Source: Desulfatibacillum aliphaticivorans DSM 15576 (GTDB lineage: Bacteria > Desulfobacterota > Desulfobacteria > Desulfobacterales > Desulfatibacillaceae). Taken from it: a stretch of 5,069 nt of DNA. Under the pieces are notes generated by a model, which was not told the origin of the DNA, did not search any database, and saw only the letters and a list, made by a program, of their open reading frames with translations. The DNA lies in contig NZ_AUCT01000052.1 in NCBI RefSeq assembly GCF_000429905.1, positions 1-5,069 of the forward strand, written 5' to 3'. Positions 1-4,821 of the stretch are shown here, piece by piece. Made by a program: the position numbers and the translations under genes. Within the stretch, counting starts at the first letter, position 1. The number at the start of each line of letters is the position of its first letter.

Positions 1-2
1 AG

Positions 3-254
3 CCGGACAACAATGCGGCGGAAAACGCGATTCGGCCTTTTGTGGTGGGCCGGAAGAATTGGCTTTTTGCGGGATCGCCCCGGGGCGCGGAAGCCAGCGC
101 GTTGTTCTTCAGCCTGATCGAGACGGCCAAGGCCAACGGCCTGGAGCCCTTTGCCTATCTGAAAGTTTTATTTGAAAGACTCCCCCTGGCGACCTCCCGG
201 AAAGACTACCAAGCTCTCCTGCCATCCCCGGATTTTAACCTTTCCAACAATTGA
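3..254 (+). CDS. tnpC: IS66-family transposase (TnpC), C-terminal fragment
   Basis: This is the 3' end of an IS66-family DDE transposase, which cuts and joins the ends of its own element; the 5' part lies left of the window. The visible 83 residues begin PDNNAAENAIRPFVVGRKNW and continue with LFAGSPRGAEASALFFSLIETAKANG. This matches the conserved IS66 C-terminal block (D-N-x-A-E-N-A-I-R-P-F-x-x-G-R-K-N-W followed by G-A-x-A-S-A-x-x-x-S-L-x-E-T-A-K). The acidic residue in AENAIRP (codon 21-23) is probably the last catalytic acid, from family knowledge. The reading frame stops at TGA 252-254, 35 bp before the inferred element terminus at 289, as expected for the last gene of an IS66 element. 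No frameshift is visible in this part; whether the full gene is intact cannot be judged. Family assignment is confident. Confidence 0.9.
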   Translation, partial: PDNNAAENAIRPFVVGRKNWLFAGSPRGAEASALFFSLIETAKANGLEPFAYLKVLFERLPLATSRKDYQALLPSPDFNLSNN

Positions 255-289
255 TTTTTACCCAACCGGGTACTTCACTGGACGCTTAC
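226..289 (+). repeat. IS66 terminal repeat, copy 1 (inverted partner at 1806-1869)
   Basis: This 64-bp segment covers the last codons of the IS66 transposase plus the element's right terminus. Its reverse complement recurs at 1806-1869 with 59 of 64 bases identical by hand alignment. The central run from TTGATTTTTACCC to GGGTACTTC is fully conserved, and the mismatches are scattered on both sides. Both tips (GCTTAC/GTAAGC) face each other across 290-1805. Confidence 0.85.
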
Positions 290-303
290 GAATGTTTCCC
301 CGG

Positions 304-317
304 CCCGGATATCCGGG
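304..317. repeat. Perfect 14-bp palindrome
   Basis: CCCGGATATCCGGG reads identically on both strands. It lies 15 bp outside the IS66 tip. A second perfect palindrome, CCGACGTCGG, follows at 329-338. Either could be a protein-binding site or chance in a GC-rich stretch; no function is claimed. Confidence 0.6.
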
Positions 318-397
318 GGGATATAATCCCGACGTCGGAAGCGAAGGTCGCATCCCTCTCGCCGTCGCTGCCCTCTATACACCGAAGCGCGCAGGCT

Positions 398-442
398 TTG
401 TCAAGGGTGCTTGCACGAGCGAAGCGAGCTTGCCCTTGACAA
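398..442. repeat. Hairpin-forming inverted repeat
   Basis: TTGTCAAGGG (398-407) is the exact reverse complement of CCCTTGACAA (433-442), giving a 10-bp stem around a 25-base interval that itself holds weaker complementarity (GCTTG with CGAGC). There is no T-run on either side, so it is not a standard intrinsic terminator. It lies beyond the conserved end of the IS3 orfB and overlaps that frame's stop codon at 401-403. Confidence 0.55.
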
Positions 443-1384
443 GGACAAGCACTTCGGTAGCTTGGCAGCGCAAGGCGAGCAGGCTGTAACGCCCCTTTGC
501 TCCATTGACCGGACTGGTTTCATCGGCTCTCGCACCCAGGATATTGGCCCGGACACATTGAAATACGCCTCATTAGGCGTTTTGCCGTTCAGGGATTGGT
601 GAGGGCGCTCTCTGTTGTAAAAATCGAACCAGCCAGCCAATCCTTTACGCAGTTGAACCCCATCCTCAAAATCCCGCAAATACACATAATGATACTTGAG
701 CGTCCACCACAGGCGCTCCACAAAAATATTATCCAGGCAACGCCCCTTGCCGTCCATGCTGATCCGAATTCCATGGCCTTTCAGAAGACCGGTGAAATCC
801 GCACTGGTGAACTGGACGCCCTGGTCTGTGTTGAAAATCTCCGGCGGACCATATCGATCTATGGCCTCAGCCGCCGCATCCACGCAGAAATCCGCCTCCA
901 TGGTATTGGACAAGCGCCAGGAAAGAACCTTGCGGCTGTGCCAGTCGATCACAGCACACAGGTACATGAACCCTTTCCGCATGGGTATGTAAGTGATGTC
1001 CGATGACCATACCTGGTTCGCCCGTTCTATGCGCACTCCCTTGAGCAGATAGGGGTAAACTTTATGCCCGGGATGGGGCAGGCTTGTCCGCGGCTTGGGA
1101 TAAACGGCGCAAATTCCCATGATCCGCATAAGGCGCCGGACCTTTTTGCGGTTAATCTTGTAGCCCAGGCCCCGAAGAAAATTCCGCATGGAGCGGCTTC
1201 CCCAGGTTGGCTGCTTCAAGTATTGCTCATCGATCAGGCGCATAAGCTCCAGATCATGGTCACTCACCGGCTTGGGTCGATAATAGTACGAGGACCGGCT
1301 CATGGACAGCAGTTCGCATTGACGGGTGATGCTCAACTCTTCGCTTGACGGCTCAACAGCCTGTTTCCGGCAGGCGGCGCTCAC
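401..1384 (-). CDS. IS3-family transposase OrfB (rve integrase, DDE)
   Basis: This is the catalytic part of an IS3-family transposase, which cuts and joins the element ends. An N-terminal region (CELLSMSRSSYYY, residues 23-35, then the GSRSMRNFLRGLGYKINRKK block) resembles the HTH_21 domain and is followed by the integrase core. The triad is intact: D129 in SSDITYIP, D187 in NTDQGVQFTS and E223 in NIFVERLWW, with 35 residues between the last two, the IS3 D-D(35)-E signature. The usual end, YNRERPHQSLNGKTPNEAYF, finishes at residue 275 (about base 560). The remaining 52 residues are rich in S, C, R and K, do not look like the family, and may be read-through. The GTG start at 1384 overlaps the orfA stop (GTGA, 1381-1384) and has no good Shine-Dalgarno. 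The frame is also open upstream to a slippery heptamer, so the normal product is probably an OrfA-OrfB fusion. Family call is secure; the C-terminus is not. Confidence 0.9.
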   Translation of the reverse strand: MSAACRKQAVEPSSEELSITRQCELLSMSRSSYYYRPKPVSDHDLELMRLIDEQYLKQPTWGSRSMRNFLRGLGYKINRKKVRRLMRIMGICAVYPKPRTSLPHPGHKVYPYLLKGVRIERANQVWSSDITYIPMRKGFMYLCAVIDWHSRKVLSWRLSNTMEADFCVDAAAEAIDRYGPPEIFNTDQGVQFTSADFTGLLKGHGIRISMDGKGRCLDNIFVERLWWTLKYHYVYLRDFEDGVQLRKGLAGWFDFYNRERPHQSLNGKTPNEAYFNVSGPISWVREPMKPVRSMEQRGVTACSPCAAKLPKCLSLSRASSLRSCKHP

Positions 1385-1662
1385 GAGTTGAGCTTTCGAG
1401 ACAAAAAATCCCGTTCCACCTTGAGCCTCCCGATTTCCTCGTAAAGGCTTTTAACATCCGCCTCCCCTTGCTGAGAGGATTTTTTTCCTTTGGCGAACAC
1501 ATCGGAGGCACCGTCCAAAAGAGCCTTTTTCCAACTGCTGATCATGGTGGGGTGAACCCCATACTTGGCAGATAGCTGGGCTGAGGTTTGTTCGTTCTTC
1601 AGGGCTTCCAAGGCCACTTTCGCCTTGAATTGGGGGCTGTAGTTGTTACGTTTCTTTCCCAT
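1381..1662 (-). CDS. IS3-family transposase OrfA (HTH protein)
   Basis: This small DNA-binding protein is the upstream partner of OrfB and also the N-terminal half of the frameshifted transposase. From the chosen ATG (MGKKRNNYSPQFKAKVALEAL...) it has 93 residues. A helix-turn-helix of the HTH_Tnp_1 type covers about residues 26-46 (TSAQLSAKYGVHPTMISSWKK), and a leucine-zipper-like helix follows at about 67-91 (EADVKSLYEEIGRLKVERDF). I chose ATG 1660-1662 because the family normally starts MGKKR..YSP.FKAKVALEA and because AGGAGG lies 10 bases upstream. An in-frame ATG at 1695 would add 11 residues (MSQTQSGGSDD) and has a weaker GAGG 7 bases upstream, so it remains possible. The gene ends with a TGA that overlaps the orfB GTG by 4 bases. 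Confidence 0.88.
   Translation of the reverse strand: MGKKRNNYSPQFKAKVALEALKNEQTSAQLSAKYGVHPTMISSWKKALLDGASDVFAKGKKSSQQGEADVKSLYEEIGRLKVERDFLSRKLNS
1402..1408 (-). promoter_or_regulatory. Slippery heptamer T TTT TTG for -1 frameshifting
   Basis: On the minus strand the heptamer TTTTTTG sits so that the orfA codons are ..T TTT TTG, the X XXY YYZ arrangement for tandem -1 slippage. Position 1408 is the third base of the GAT codon, counted from the orfA start. After slippage the next codon is GTC at 1402-1400, in frame with orfB (V-S-K-A-Q-L-V-S-A-A...). IS3-family elements commonly make their transposase this way, most often with A AAA AAG. The product would be about 87 OrfA residues joined to the OrfB frame. 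A stimulatory RNA structure was not identified. Confidence 0.65.
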
Positions 1663-1672
1663 GTCGTCAGAT

Positions 1673-1678
1673 CCTCCT
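1673..1678 (-). promoter_or_regulatory. Shine-Dalgarno AGGAGG of IS3 orfA
   Basis: The minus strand reads AGGAGG here, 10 bases before the ATG at 1660-1662. It is the strongest ribosome-binding sequence in the element and is the main reason for preferring the downstream start of orfA over the ATG at 1695. Confidence 0.6.
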
Positions 1679-1701
1679 GATTGAGTCTGACTCATAGCTT
1701 A

Positions 1702-1726
1702 GCCTCTGTCCAGTTTTTTGGGTCCA
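1702..1726 (-). repeat. IS3 element left terminal inverted repeat
   Basis: Read inward on the minus strand this is TGGACCCAAAAAACTGG followed by ACAGAGGC, next to TAAG. It starts with the TG typical of IS3 ends and shares the GGACA.AGGC.TAAG pattern with IS3 itself, from memory. It lies a few bases before the first possible orfA start. A matching right end is not clearly present. Confidence 0.6.
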
Positions 1727-1779
1727 CCGTAACGACCGATGGGGGGCTTTTTTTGTTCAAAATTCGTCCCCTATTCCCA

Positions 1780-1796
1780 ATCATTATACAAATGAT
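1780..1796. repeat. Small inverted repeat in the spacer beside the orphan IS66 end
   Basis: ATCATT (1780-1785) and AATGAT (1791-1796) are exact reverse complements around ATACA. The surrounding 1727-1805 segment is non-coding and AT-rich, apart from a GGGGGGCTTTTTTT run at 1741-1754. The repeat may be incidental. Confidence 0.4.
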
Positions 1797-1805
1797 ATTT
1801 TAAAC

Positions 1806-1869
1806 GTAAGCGTCCAAAGAAGTACCCGGTTGGGTAAAAATCAATCGTTGGAGAGGTTAAATTCCGGGG
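1806..1869 (-). mobile_element. Orphan IS66-family end, inverted copy
   Basis: The minus strand of this segment matches 226-289 at 59 of 64 bases and ends with the same GGACGCTTAC tip at 1806. It also keeps the coding signature of the transposase tail: the frame reads PEFNLSND then stop, where copy 1 reads PDFNLSNN then stop. The similarity breaks off abruptly at about 1870. Further inward there is no transposase sequence, only about 120 bp of non-coding DNA and then the RCC1-repeat gene. It is therefore a truncated remnant of a related but not identical IS66 element, or a transposase-less end that could still be recognised in trans. Confidence 0.75.
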
Positions 1870-1989
1870 CCCAAACAACACAATCCAAACTCCACCCACC
1901 CCCATTTTTTCCTTTGACAGATGATGCTGTTTAAAGAAACCTAACTCCTCATTTAAGGTTAACATGAAAATTTTTTTAAAATGAAAATG
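1870..1989. other. Short intergenic stretch downstream of the RCC1-repeat gene
   Basis: This non-coding stretch lies between the stop codon of the RCC1-repeat gene and the orphan IS66 end. It contains an AT-rich block just past the stop (around 1965-1989), including a near-palindromic TTTTAAAAAAATTTT on the minus strand. I see no GC-rich stem with a T-run, so no intrinsic terminator is called for the gene. Confidence 0.5.
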
Positions 1990-4461
1990 CTATTTTAAAT
2001 TTGATACTGTCTGTAATGCGTCGATAGCTTCTTCCAGGCCTTTTTTGTTATCTTCATTTACATCCCATCGTTCTCGCTCTTGCTCTATAGCACTACTCAC
2101 AGCGGTATCCATTTCCTCTTGAGTATACATATTGGGGGGCATGGTAGTGGTAGTGGTTGTAGTTGATGTCGAGGTAGTTGTAGAAGTCGAGGTACTAGTA
2201 GTGGTTGTGCTAGTGGTGGTAGTTGAAGTACTTGAAATTGTAACATTGTTTCCGATAAGACAAAGATAGCCTGTCCCAGTACTCCCAGCAGTGCATGCAG
2301 GAGAATATTTATTTCCTGCAAAACCATCCCCTAATTGACCATCATAACGCTCCCCCCAACACCAAACGGAACCATCACTTTTTAATGCCATGGAGTGAAT
2401 ACAACCTGCTGCAATATCTATTACTCCATCCAAATCGGGAATCTGGATCGGTGTATCGCTATTATTTGTTGAATTGTCTCCCAATTGGCCGCATCTATTA
2501 TAACCCCAGGCCCAAACTGTTTGATCTGACTTAAGTGCTAACGAATGAAGACCTCCTCCTGCAATCGCAACTATATTGGAAAGATTATTAACTTTGACAG
2601 GTGAAGTTTTATTTAAGTTGGTTCCATCACCCAATTGACCAGAATAATTTAACCCCCAAGCCCAGACAGTTCCGTCGCCTTTTAACGCTAACGAGTGTTG
2701 ATTGCCTTTTGATATTGCTACAATATTGCTGAGCCCAGAAACTAAGGAAGGCGTGTTTTGTCCATCTCCCCAACTGTAAACAGTCCCATCGGCTTTCAAT
2801 GCGAGCGAATTCCCTTCTCCAGCAGCAACAGACCTTACCAAAGTAATATATCCTGTTCCTCCAGGACCGACTACTTGAACCGGATAGTGAGACTCACTAA
2901 TGTCGGACCCATCTCCCAATTGTCCATAGGAATTGTAACCCCAGGCCCAGGCAGTCCCGTCAGTTTTCACTGCTAACGTATGCGCCCATCCCATTCCAGT
3001 GCCTCCCGCTGCAATGGAACGTACATAAGGTAAATTGCTGACTTGTACAGGAATCAGACGGTCTTCATCCGATGTACCGTCGCCTAATTGTCCCGCTGCG
3101 TTGCCTCCCCATGCCCATGCGGAGCCATCTGATTTGACGGCGATAGAAAATCCTTCGTCAGAGTCGGTACCTCCTCCATCAATAGACACGACCCCAGTCA
3201 AACTTGTTACCTGTACGGGAAGAGGGCTGGTTCTTCTTGTATCGTCGCCTAATTGCCCGAAATAATTACAGCCCCAAGTCCAAACGGTGCCGTCCGACTT
3301 GATAGCGAGAGAATGCGCGCCGCCGGCTCCAATGTCTGAAACATTTGATAAATTAATAACGTGGACAGGCTCGGCCGAATATGACTGGAATGAATCTCCT
3401 ATTTGATTATCGTAATTATATCCCCAGCCAAAAACTATTCCATCAGATCTAACTGCAGCAGAGTGTAATCCGCCCGCACTAATACTCGTAATGTTTTTTA
3501 TTTCAGTAACTTTAACGGGAATATATTGATTAAGTCCTGTGTTGTCTCCCAATTGGCCGAGAGAGTTTAAACCCCAAGCCCAAACAGTGCCATCGGCTTT
3601 AAGCGCTAAGGAGTGCAGGCGCCCTGCGGATATAGCCACAACCCCTGTAAGTCCATCAACCTGGACGGGATAATGGCTATCAGAACTATCACCAGTACCA
3701 AGCTGTCCAGTATTACCTCTTCCCCAAGTCCATACCGTACCATCACTTCTTAATGCGATAGAATGGTACCCACCAGCTGATATCTTGACTACATCTGTAA
3801 TATTTTGGACCTGAGTTGGGGCATTATGGGGATCAGTGTTTCCTATACCAAGCTGTCCATATGAATTGTCTCCCCACGCCCAAACAGTGCCGTCGGCTCT
3901 AAGAGCTATCGTATATCCATCCCATTCATATCGGCCACCACCATCAACATCTACAATATTATTCAAAGATGTAATCTGAACTGGATCGCTTTTTGAAATG
4001 CTCGTACCATCTCCGAGTTGGCCAGAGTTGTTGCTTCCCCATGCCCATAACGACCCCGTGTCGGTTATAATGAGTGTATGGTAAGACCCTGTTGCGATTG
4101 TGATTGCACTATTTGAGACTTGCATCGGGTAAGAACTGTTATTACCCCACTTCCAGACAGTCCCATCGGCTTTTAGTGCCACAGTGTGTGCCGAACCCGC
4201 CGCTATGGATGTGATATCGCCAATCCATAAAACCTGAACTGGATAGTTTCTATTTTCGGTTGTTCCATCACCCAGTTGGCCAGCAGAATTATCCCCCCAA
4301 GCCCATACTGTACCATCTGCTCTTAAAGCCACAGTATGGCTGTCTCCAGCTGTTATCATGGGTGTTGTGGCACCATAAATATAAGTTCTAAACATAAGAA
4401 TGATTAATAGAGCGAAAAAAAATGTTACGGGTTTCGTTTGTTTTGCACATATTCCACTCAT
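1990..4461 (-). CDS. Exported protein with 14 RCC1-type repeats, Ser/Thr linker and EF-hand-like C-terminus
   Basis: The product has 823 residues. Residues 1-30 look like a Sec signal peptide: charged start (K7, K10), hydrophobic VTFFFALLIILMF, then IYGATTP, with possible cleavage near 30/31. Residues about 36-740 hold 14 RCC1-type repeats (consensus AGG.HSLALKSDGTVWAWG.NS.GQLGDGT...PVQV..L). Their WxWG cores start at 53, 103, 139, 194, 244, 294, 344, 394, 449, 505, 562, 600, 650 and 700. RCC1 folds as a seven-bladed propeller, so 14 repeats fit two. Repeats 2 and 11 lack GQLG and are short (36 and 38 residues). Residues 743-773 are all Ser/Thr. The tail has an acidic helix (YTQEEMDTAVSSAIEQERER) and a loop from D800 to E811. 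The likely role is extracellular or surface binding; the partner is unknown. GGGAGAG (4467-4473), 5 bases before the ATG, supports this start. It is a lone gene, visibly more AT-rich than the IS genes. Fold call is strong; function is not known. Confidence 0.92.
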   Translation of the reverse strand: MSGICAKQTKPVTFFFALLIILMFRTYIYGATTPMITAGDSHTVALRADGTVWAWGDNSAGQLGDGTTENRNYPVQVLWIGDITSIAAGSAHTVALKADGTVWKWGNNSSYPMQVSNSAITIATGSYHTLIITDTGSLWAWGSNNSGQLGDGTSISKSDPVQITSLNNIVDVDGGGRYEWDGYTIALRADGTVWAWGDNSYGQLGIGNTDPHNAPTQVQNITDVVKISAGGYHSIALRSDGTVWTWGRGNTGQLGTGDSSDSHYPVQVDGLTGVVAISAGRLHSLALKADGTVWAWGLNSLGQLGDNTGLNQYIPVKVTEIKNITSISAGGLHSAAVRSDGIVFGWGYNYDNQIGDSFQSYSAEPVHVINLSNVSDIGAGGAHSLAIKSDGTVWTWGCNYFGQLGDDTRRTSPLPVQVTSLTGVVSIDGGGTDSDEGFSIAVKSDGSAWAWGGNAAGQLGDGTSDEDRLIPVQVSNLPYVRSIAAGGTGMGWAHTLAVKTDGTAWAWGYNSYGQLGDGSDISESHYPVQVVGPGGTGYITLVRSVAAGEGNSLALKADGTVYSWGDGQNTPSLVSGLSNIVAISKGNQHSLALKGDGTVWAWGLNYSGQLGDGTNLNKTSPVKVNNLSNIVAIAGGGLHSLALKSDQTVWAWGYNRCGQLGDNSTNNSDTPIQIPDLDGVIDIAAGCIHSMALKSDGSVWCWGERYDGQLGDGFAGNKYSPACTAGSTGTGYLCLIGNNVTISSTSTTTTSTTTTSTSTSTTTSTSTTTTTTTMPPNMYTQEEMDTAVSSAIEQERERWDVNEDNKKGLEEAIDALQTVSNLK
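2143..2235 (-). repeat. Low-complexity Ser/Thr-codon tract in the RCC1-repeat gene
   Basis: Thirty-one consecutive codons (residues 743-773) encode only Ser or Thr, seen on the plus strand as runs of GTAGTGGT/GTAGTTG-like units. Such tracts act as extended, often glycosylated, spacers between extracellular domains. At DNA level this is a near-repetitive sequence prone to length change by slippage. Confidence 0.8.
2242..4356 (-). repeat. Array of 14 degenerate RCC1-repeat units (about 150-nt period)
   Basis: The propeller-coding part repeats at DNA level. Similar stretches of the type CCCCAAGCCCAAACAGTGCC followed by ATCGGCTTTAA (plus strand) recur about every 150 bases, for example near 2658, 3571, 3871 and 4297. 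The cores of repeats 4 to 8 are spaced exactly 50 codons apart, others 55-57. Units differ at many silent positions, so the array looks old rather than freshly expanded. Confidence 0.8.
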
Positions 4462-4466
4462 TTCAT

Positions 4467-4473
4467 CTCTCCC
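4467..4473 (-). promoter_or_regulatory. Shine-Dalgarno of the RCC1-repeat gene
   Basis: The minus strand reads GGGAGAG, then ATGAA, then the ATG start codon. The ATG at 4464-4466 inside this spacer is out of frame and meets a stop at once (ATG AAA TGA), so it does not compete as a start for the long product. Confidence 0.65.
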
Positions 4474-4541
4474 ATTAGTTTATGGATGACGATAGACTTT
4501 TATTGTGAATAGCGAGTATTATGATAATAATTTGCCTAACA

Positions 4542-4570
4542 TCTATATTTAATATTGAGTATTTTTTCAA
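4542..4570 (-). promoter_or_regulatory. Candidate sigma70-type promoter for the RCC1-repeat gene
   Basis: On the minus strand TTGAAA (4570-4565) and TATAGA (4547-4542) are separated by 17 bases, matching -35 and -10 elements at 5 of 6 and 4 of 6 positions. Transcription would start near 4535, leaving a leader of about 75 bases. The whole 4480-4640 segment is AT-rich, so chance matches are likely and the call is tentative. Confidence 0.35.
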
Positions 4571-4684
4571 CAATAAATTTTTTAAATACCAATCGAAATT
4601 ATCCTTACTATTATCTTTAAAAAATGAAAAATCCCACGCACACCAGTTTGATACCTGCCTTCGACAGTCGTAGGCTAATATGAG

Positions 4685-4736
4685 CCGGAATTTGGGGTGC
4701 TGACAGGCGAAAAGCCTTGATATTCCCCAAATCCGG
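4685..4736. repeat. Long bulged hairpin ahead of the IS1634-like transposase
   Basis: CCGGAATTTGGGG (4685-4697) pairs with CCCCAAATCCGG (4725-4736) over 12 bp with one bulged A. Inside the loop a second stem, AGGC/GCCT (4705-4708 and 4714-4717), closes a GAAAA loop. The plus strand continues ATTTATTTG, a weak T-rich tail, so it might end transcription entering from the left. It could equally be part of the insertion-sequence terminus. Confidence 0.55.
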
Positions 4737-4785
4737 ATTTATTTGACGCCGAAATACGTAGGCACACGATCATTTAAATTAGTTC

Positions 4786-4814
4786 TTGACTTTCTATATG
4801 GTATATGCTATATA
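4786..4814 (+). promoter_or_regulatory. Candidate promoter for the IS1634-like transposase
   Basis: TTGACT (4786-4791) matches the -35 consensus at 5 of 6 positions. TATATA (4809-4814) follows at a 17-base spacing; TATAAA (4811-4816) at 19 bases is an alternative. The start would fall about 7 bases downstream, at or next to the ATG at 4822, which implies a leaderless or nearly leaderless mRNA. Confidence 0.45.
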
Positions 4815-4821
4815 AATAGGC

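Larger units (their letters stand above)
1..289 (+). mobile_element. IS66-family insertion sequence, right end (partial)
   Basis: The element comprises the transposase tail and a terminal sequence at about 251-289 that ends GGACGCTTAC. IS66-family termini usually begin GTAAGCG when read inward, and the reverse complement of 283-289 is exactly GTAAGCG, so the tip is placed at 289. The left end and accessory genes (tnpA/tnpB of the family) lie outside the window. The base after the tip is G290. An 8-bp target duplication, typical for the family, cannot be tested because the other end is not visible. Confidence 0.75.
290..504. other. Non-coding gap between the IS66 end and the IS3 element
   Basis: I see no convincing gene here. 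The segment holds two perfect palindromes (304-317 and 329-338) and a long hairpin (398-442). The minus-strand orfB reading frame of the IS3 element runs open into it as far as 401, but those residues are unlike the conserved transposase end. The region may be an eroded outer part of the IS3 element or old flanking DNA. Confidence 0.5.
505..1726 (-). mobile_element. IS3-family insertion sequence (boundaries tentative)
   Basis: The element holds orfA and orfB on the minus strand. The left terminus is well supported: reading the minus strand inward from 1726 gives TGGACCCAAAAAACTGG and then ACAGAGGCTAAG, close in style to IS3 ends (TG..., GGACA.AGGC.TAAG) and immediately before orfA. The right terminus is weak. 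The best candidate on the plus strand is TTGACCGGACTGG at 505-517, which matches the left end only if about 4 bases are gapped (TGGACC...ACTGG). This gives about 1.22 kb, within the family range. The flanking triplets are CCA (502-504) and CCG (1727-1729), so no exact target duplication is seen. The right end may be degraded or placed wrongly. Confidence 0.6.
4480..4785. other. Intergenic region between the RCC1-repeat gene and the IS1634-like transposase
   Basis: No gene is seen. The part up to about 4632 is strongly AT-rich and holds the candidate RCC1-gene promoter. From about 4633 the composition becomes more balanced, perhaps marking the outer edge of the right-hand insertion sequence. 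This second part contains the bulged hairpin at 4685-4736 and two copies of CGTAGGC (near 4669 and 4758). The exact terminus of the insertion sequence could not be fixed. Confidence 0.45.

Noticed and set aside
172..489. Plus-strand open frame of 105 codons
   Set aside because: It overlaps the IS66 transposase tail in another frame and runs through the terminal repeat and the hairpin region. The protein shows no conserved features.
596..1006. Plus-strand open frames opposite the IS3 orfB
   Set aside because: They are antisense shadows of a gene with an intact catalytic triad.
1741..1754. G-run followed by T-run as an intrinsic terminator
   Set aside because: There is no complementary stem in front of the T-run.
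1806..1869. Left end of the same IS66 element whose right end is at 289
   Set aside because: The tips face each other rather than away, and the similarity extends into the transposase tail codons, so it is a second tnpC-side end.
1771..1965. Minus-strand open frame of 64 codons just past the RCC1-repeat gene
   Set aside because: It crosses the orphan IS66 end, and its middle (PTIDFYPTGYF) is simply the non-coding terminal repeat read in a frame also open in copy 1. There is no family resemblance and no good ribosome-binding site.
2097..2327. Minus-strand 76-codon frame rich in L, P and Q
   Set aside because: It is the +1/-1 shadow of the Ser/Thr-coding tract of the RCC1-repeat gene; the composition follows from the repeated codons.
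2242..4356. Possible CRISPR array because of regular repeats
   Set aside because: The period is about 150 bases, units are diverged, and the stretch is one open reading frame with RCC1 consensus residues.
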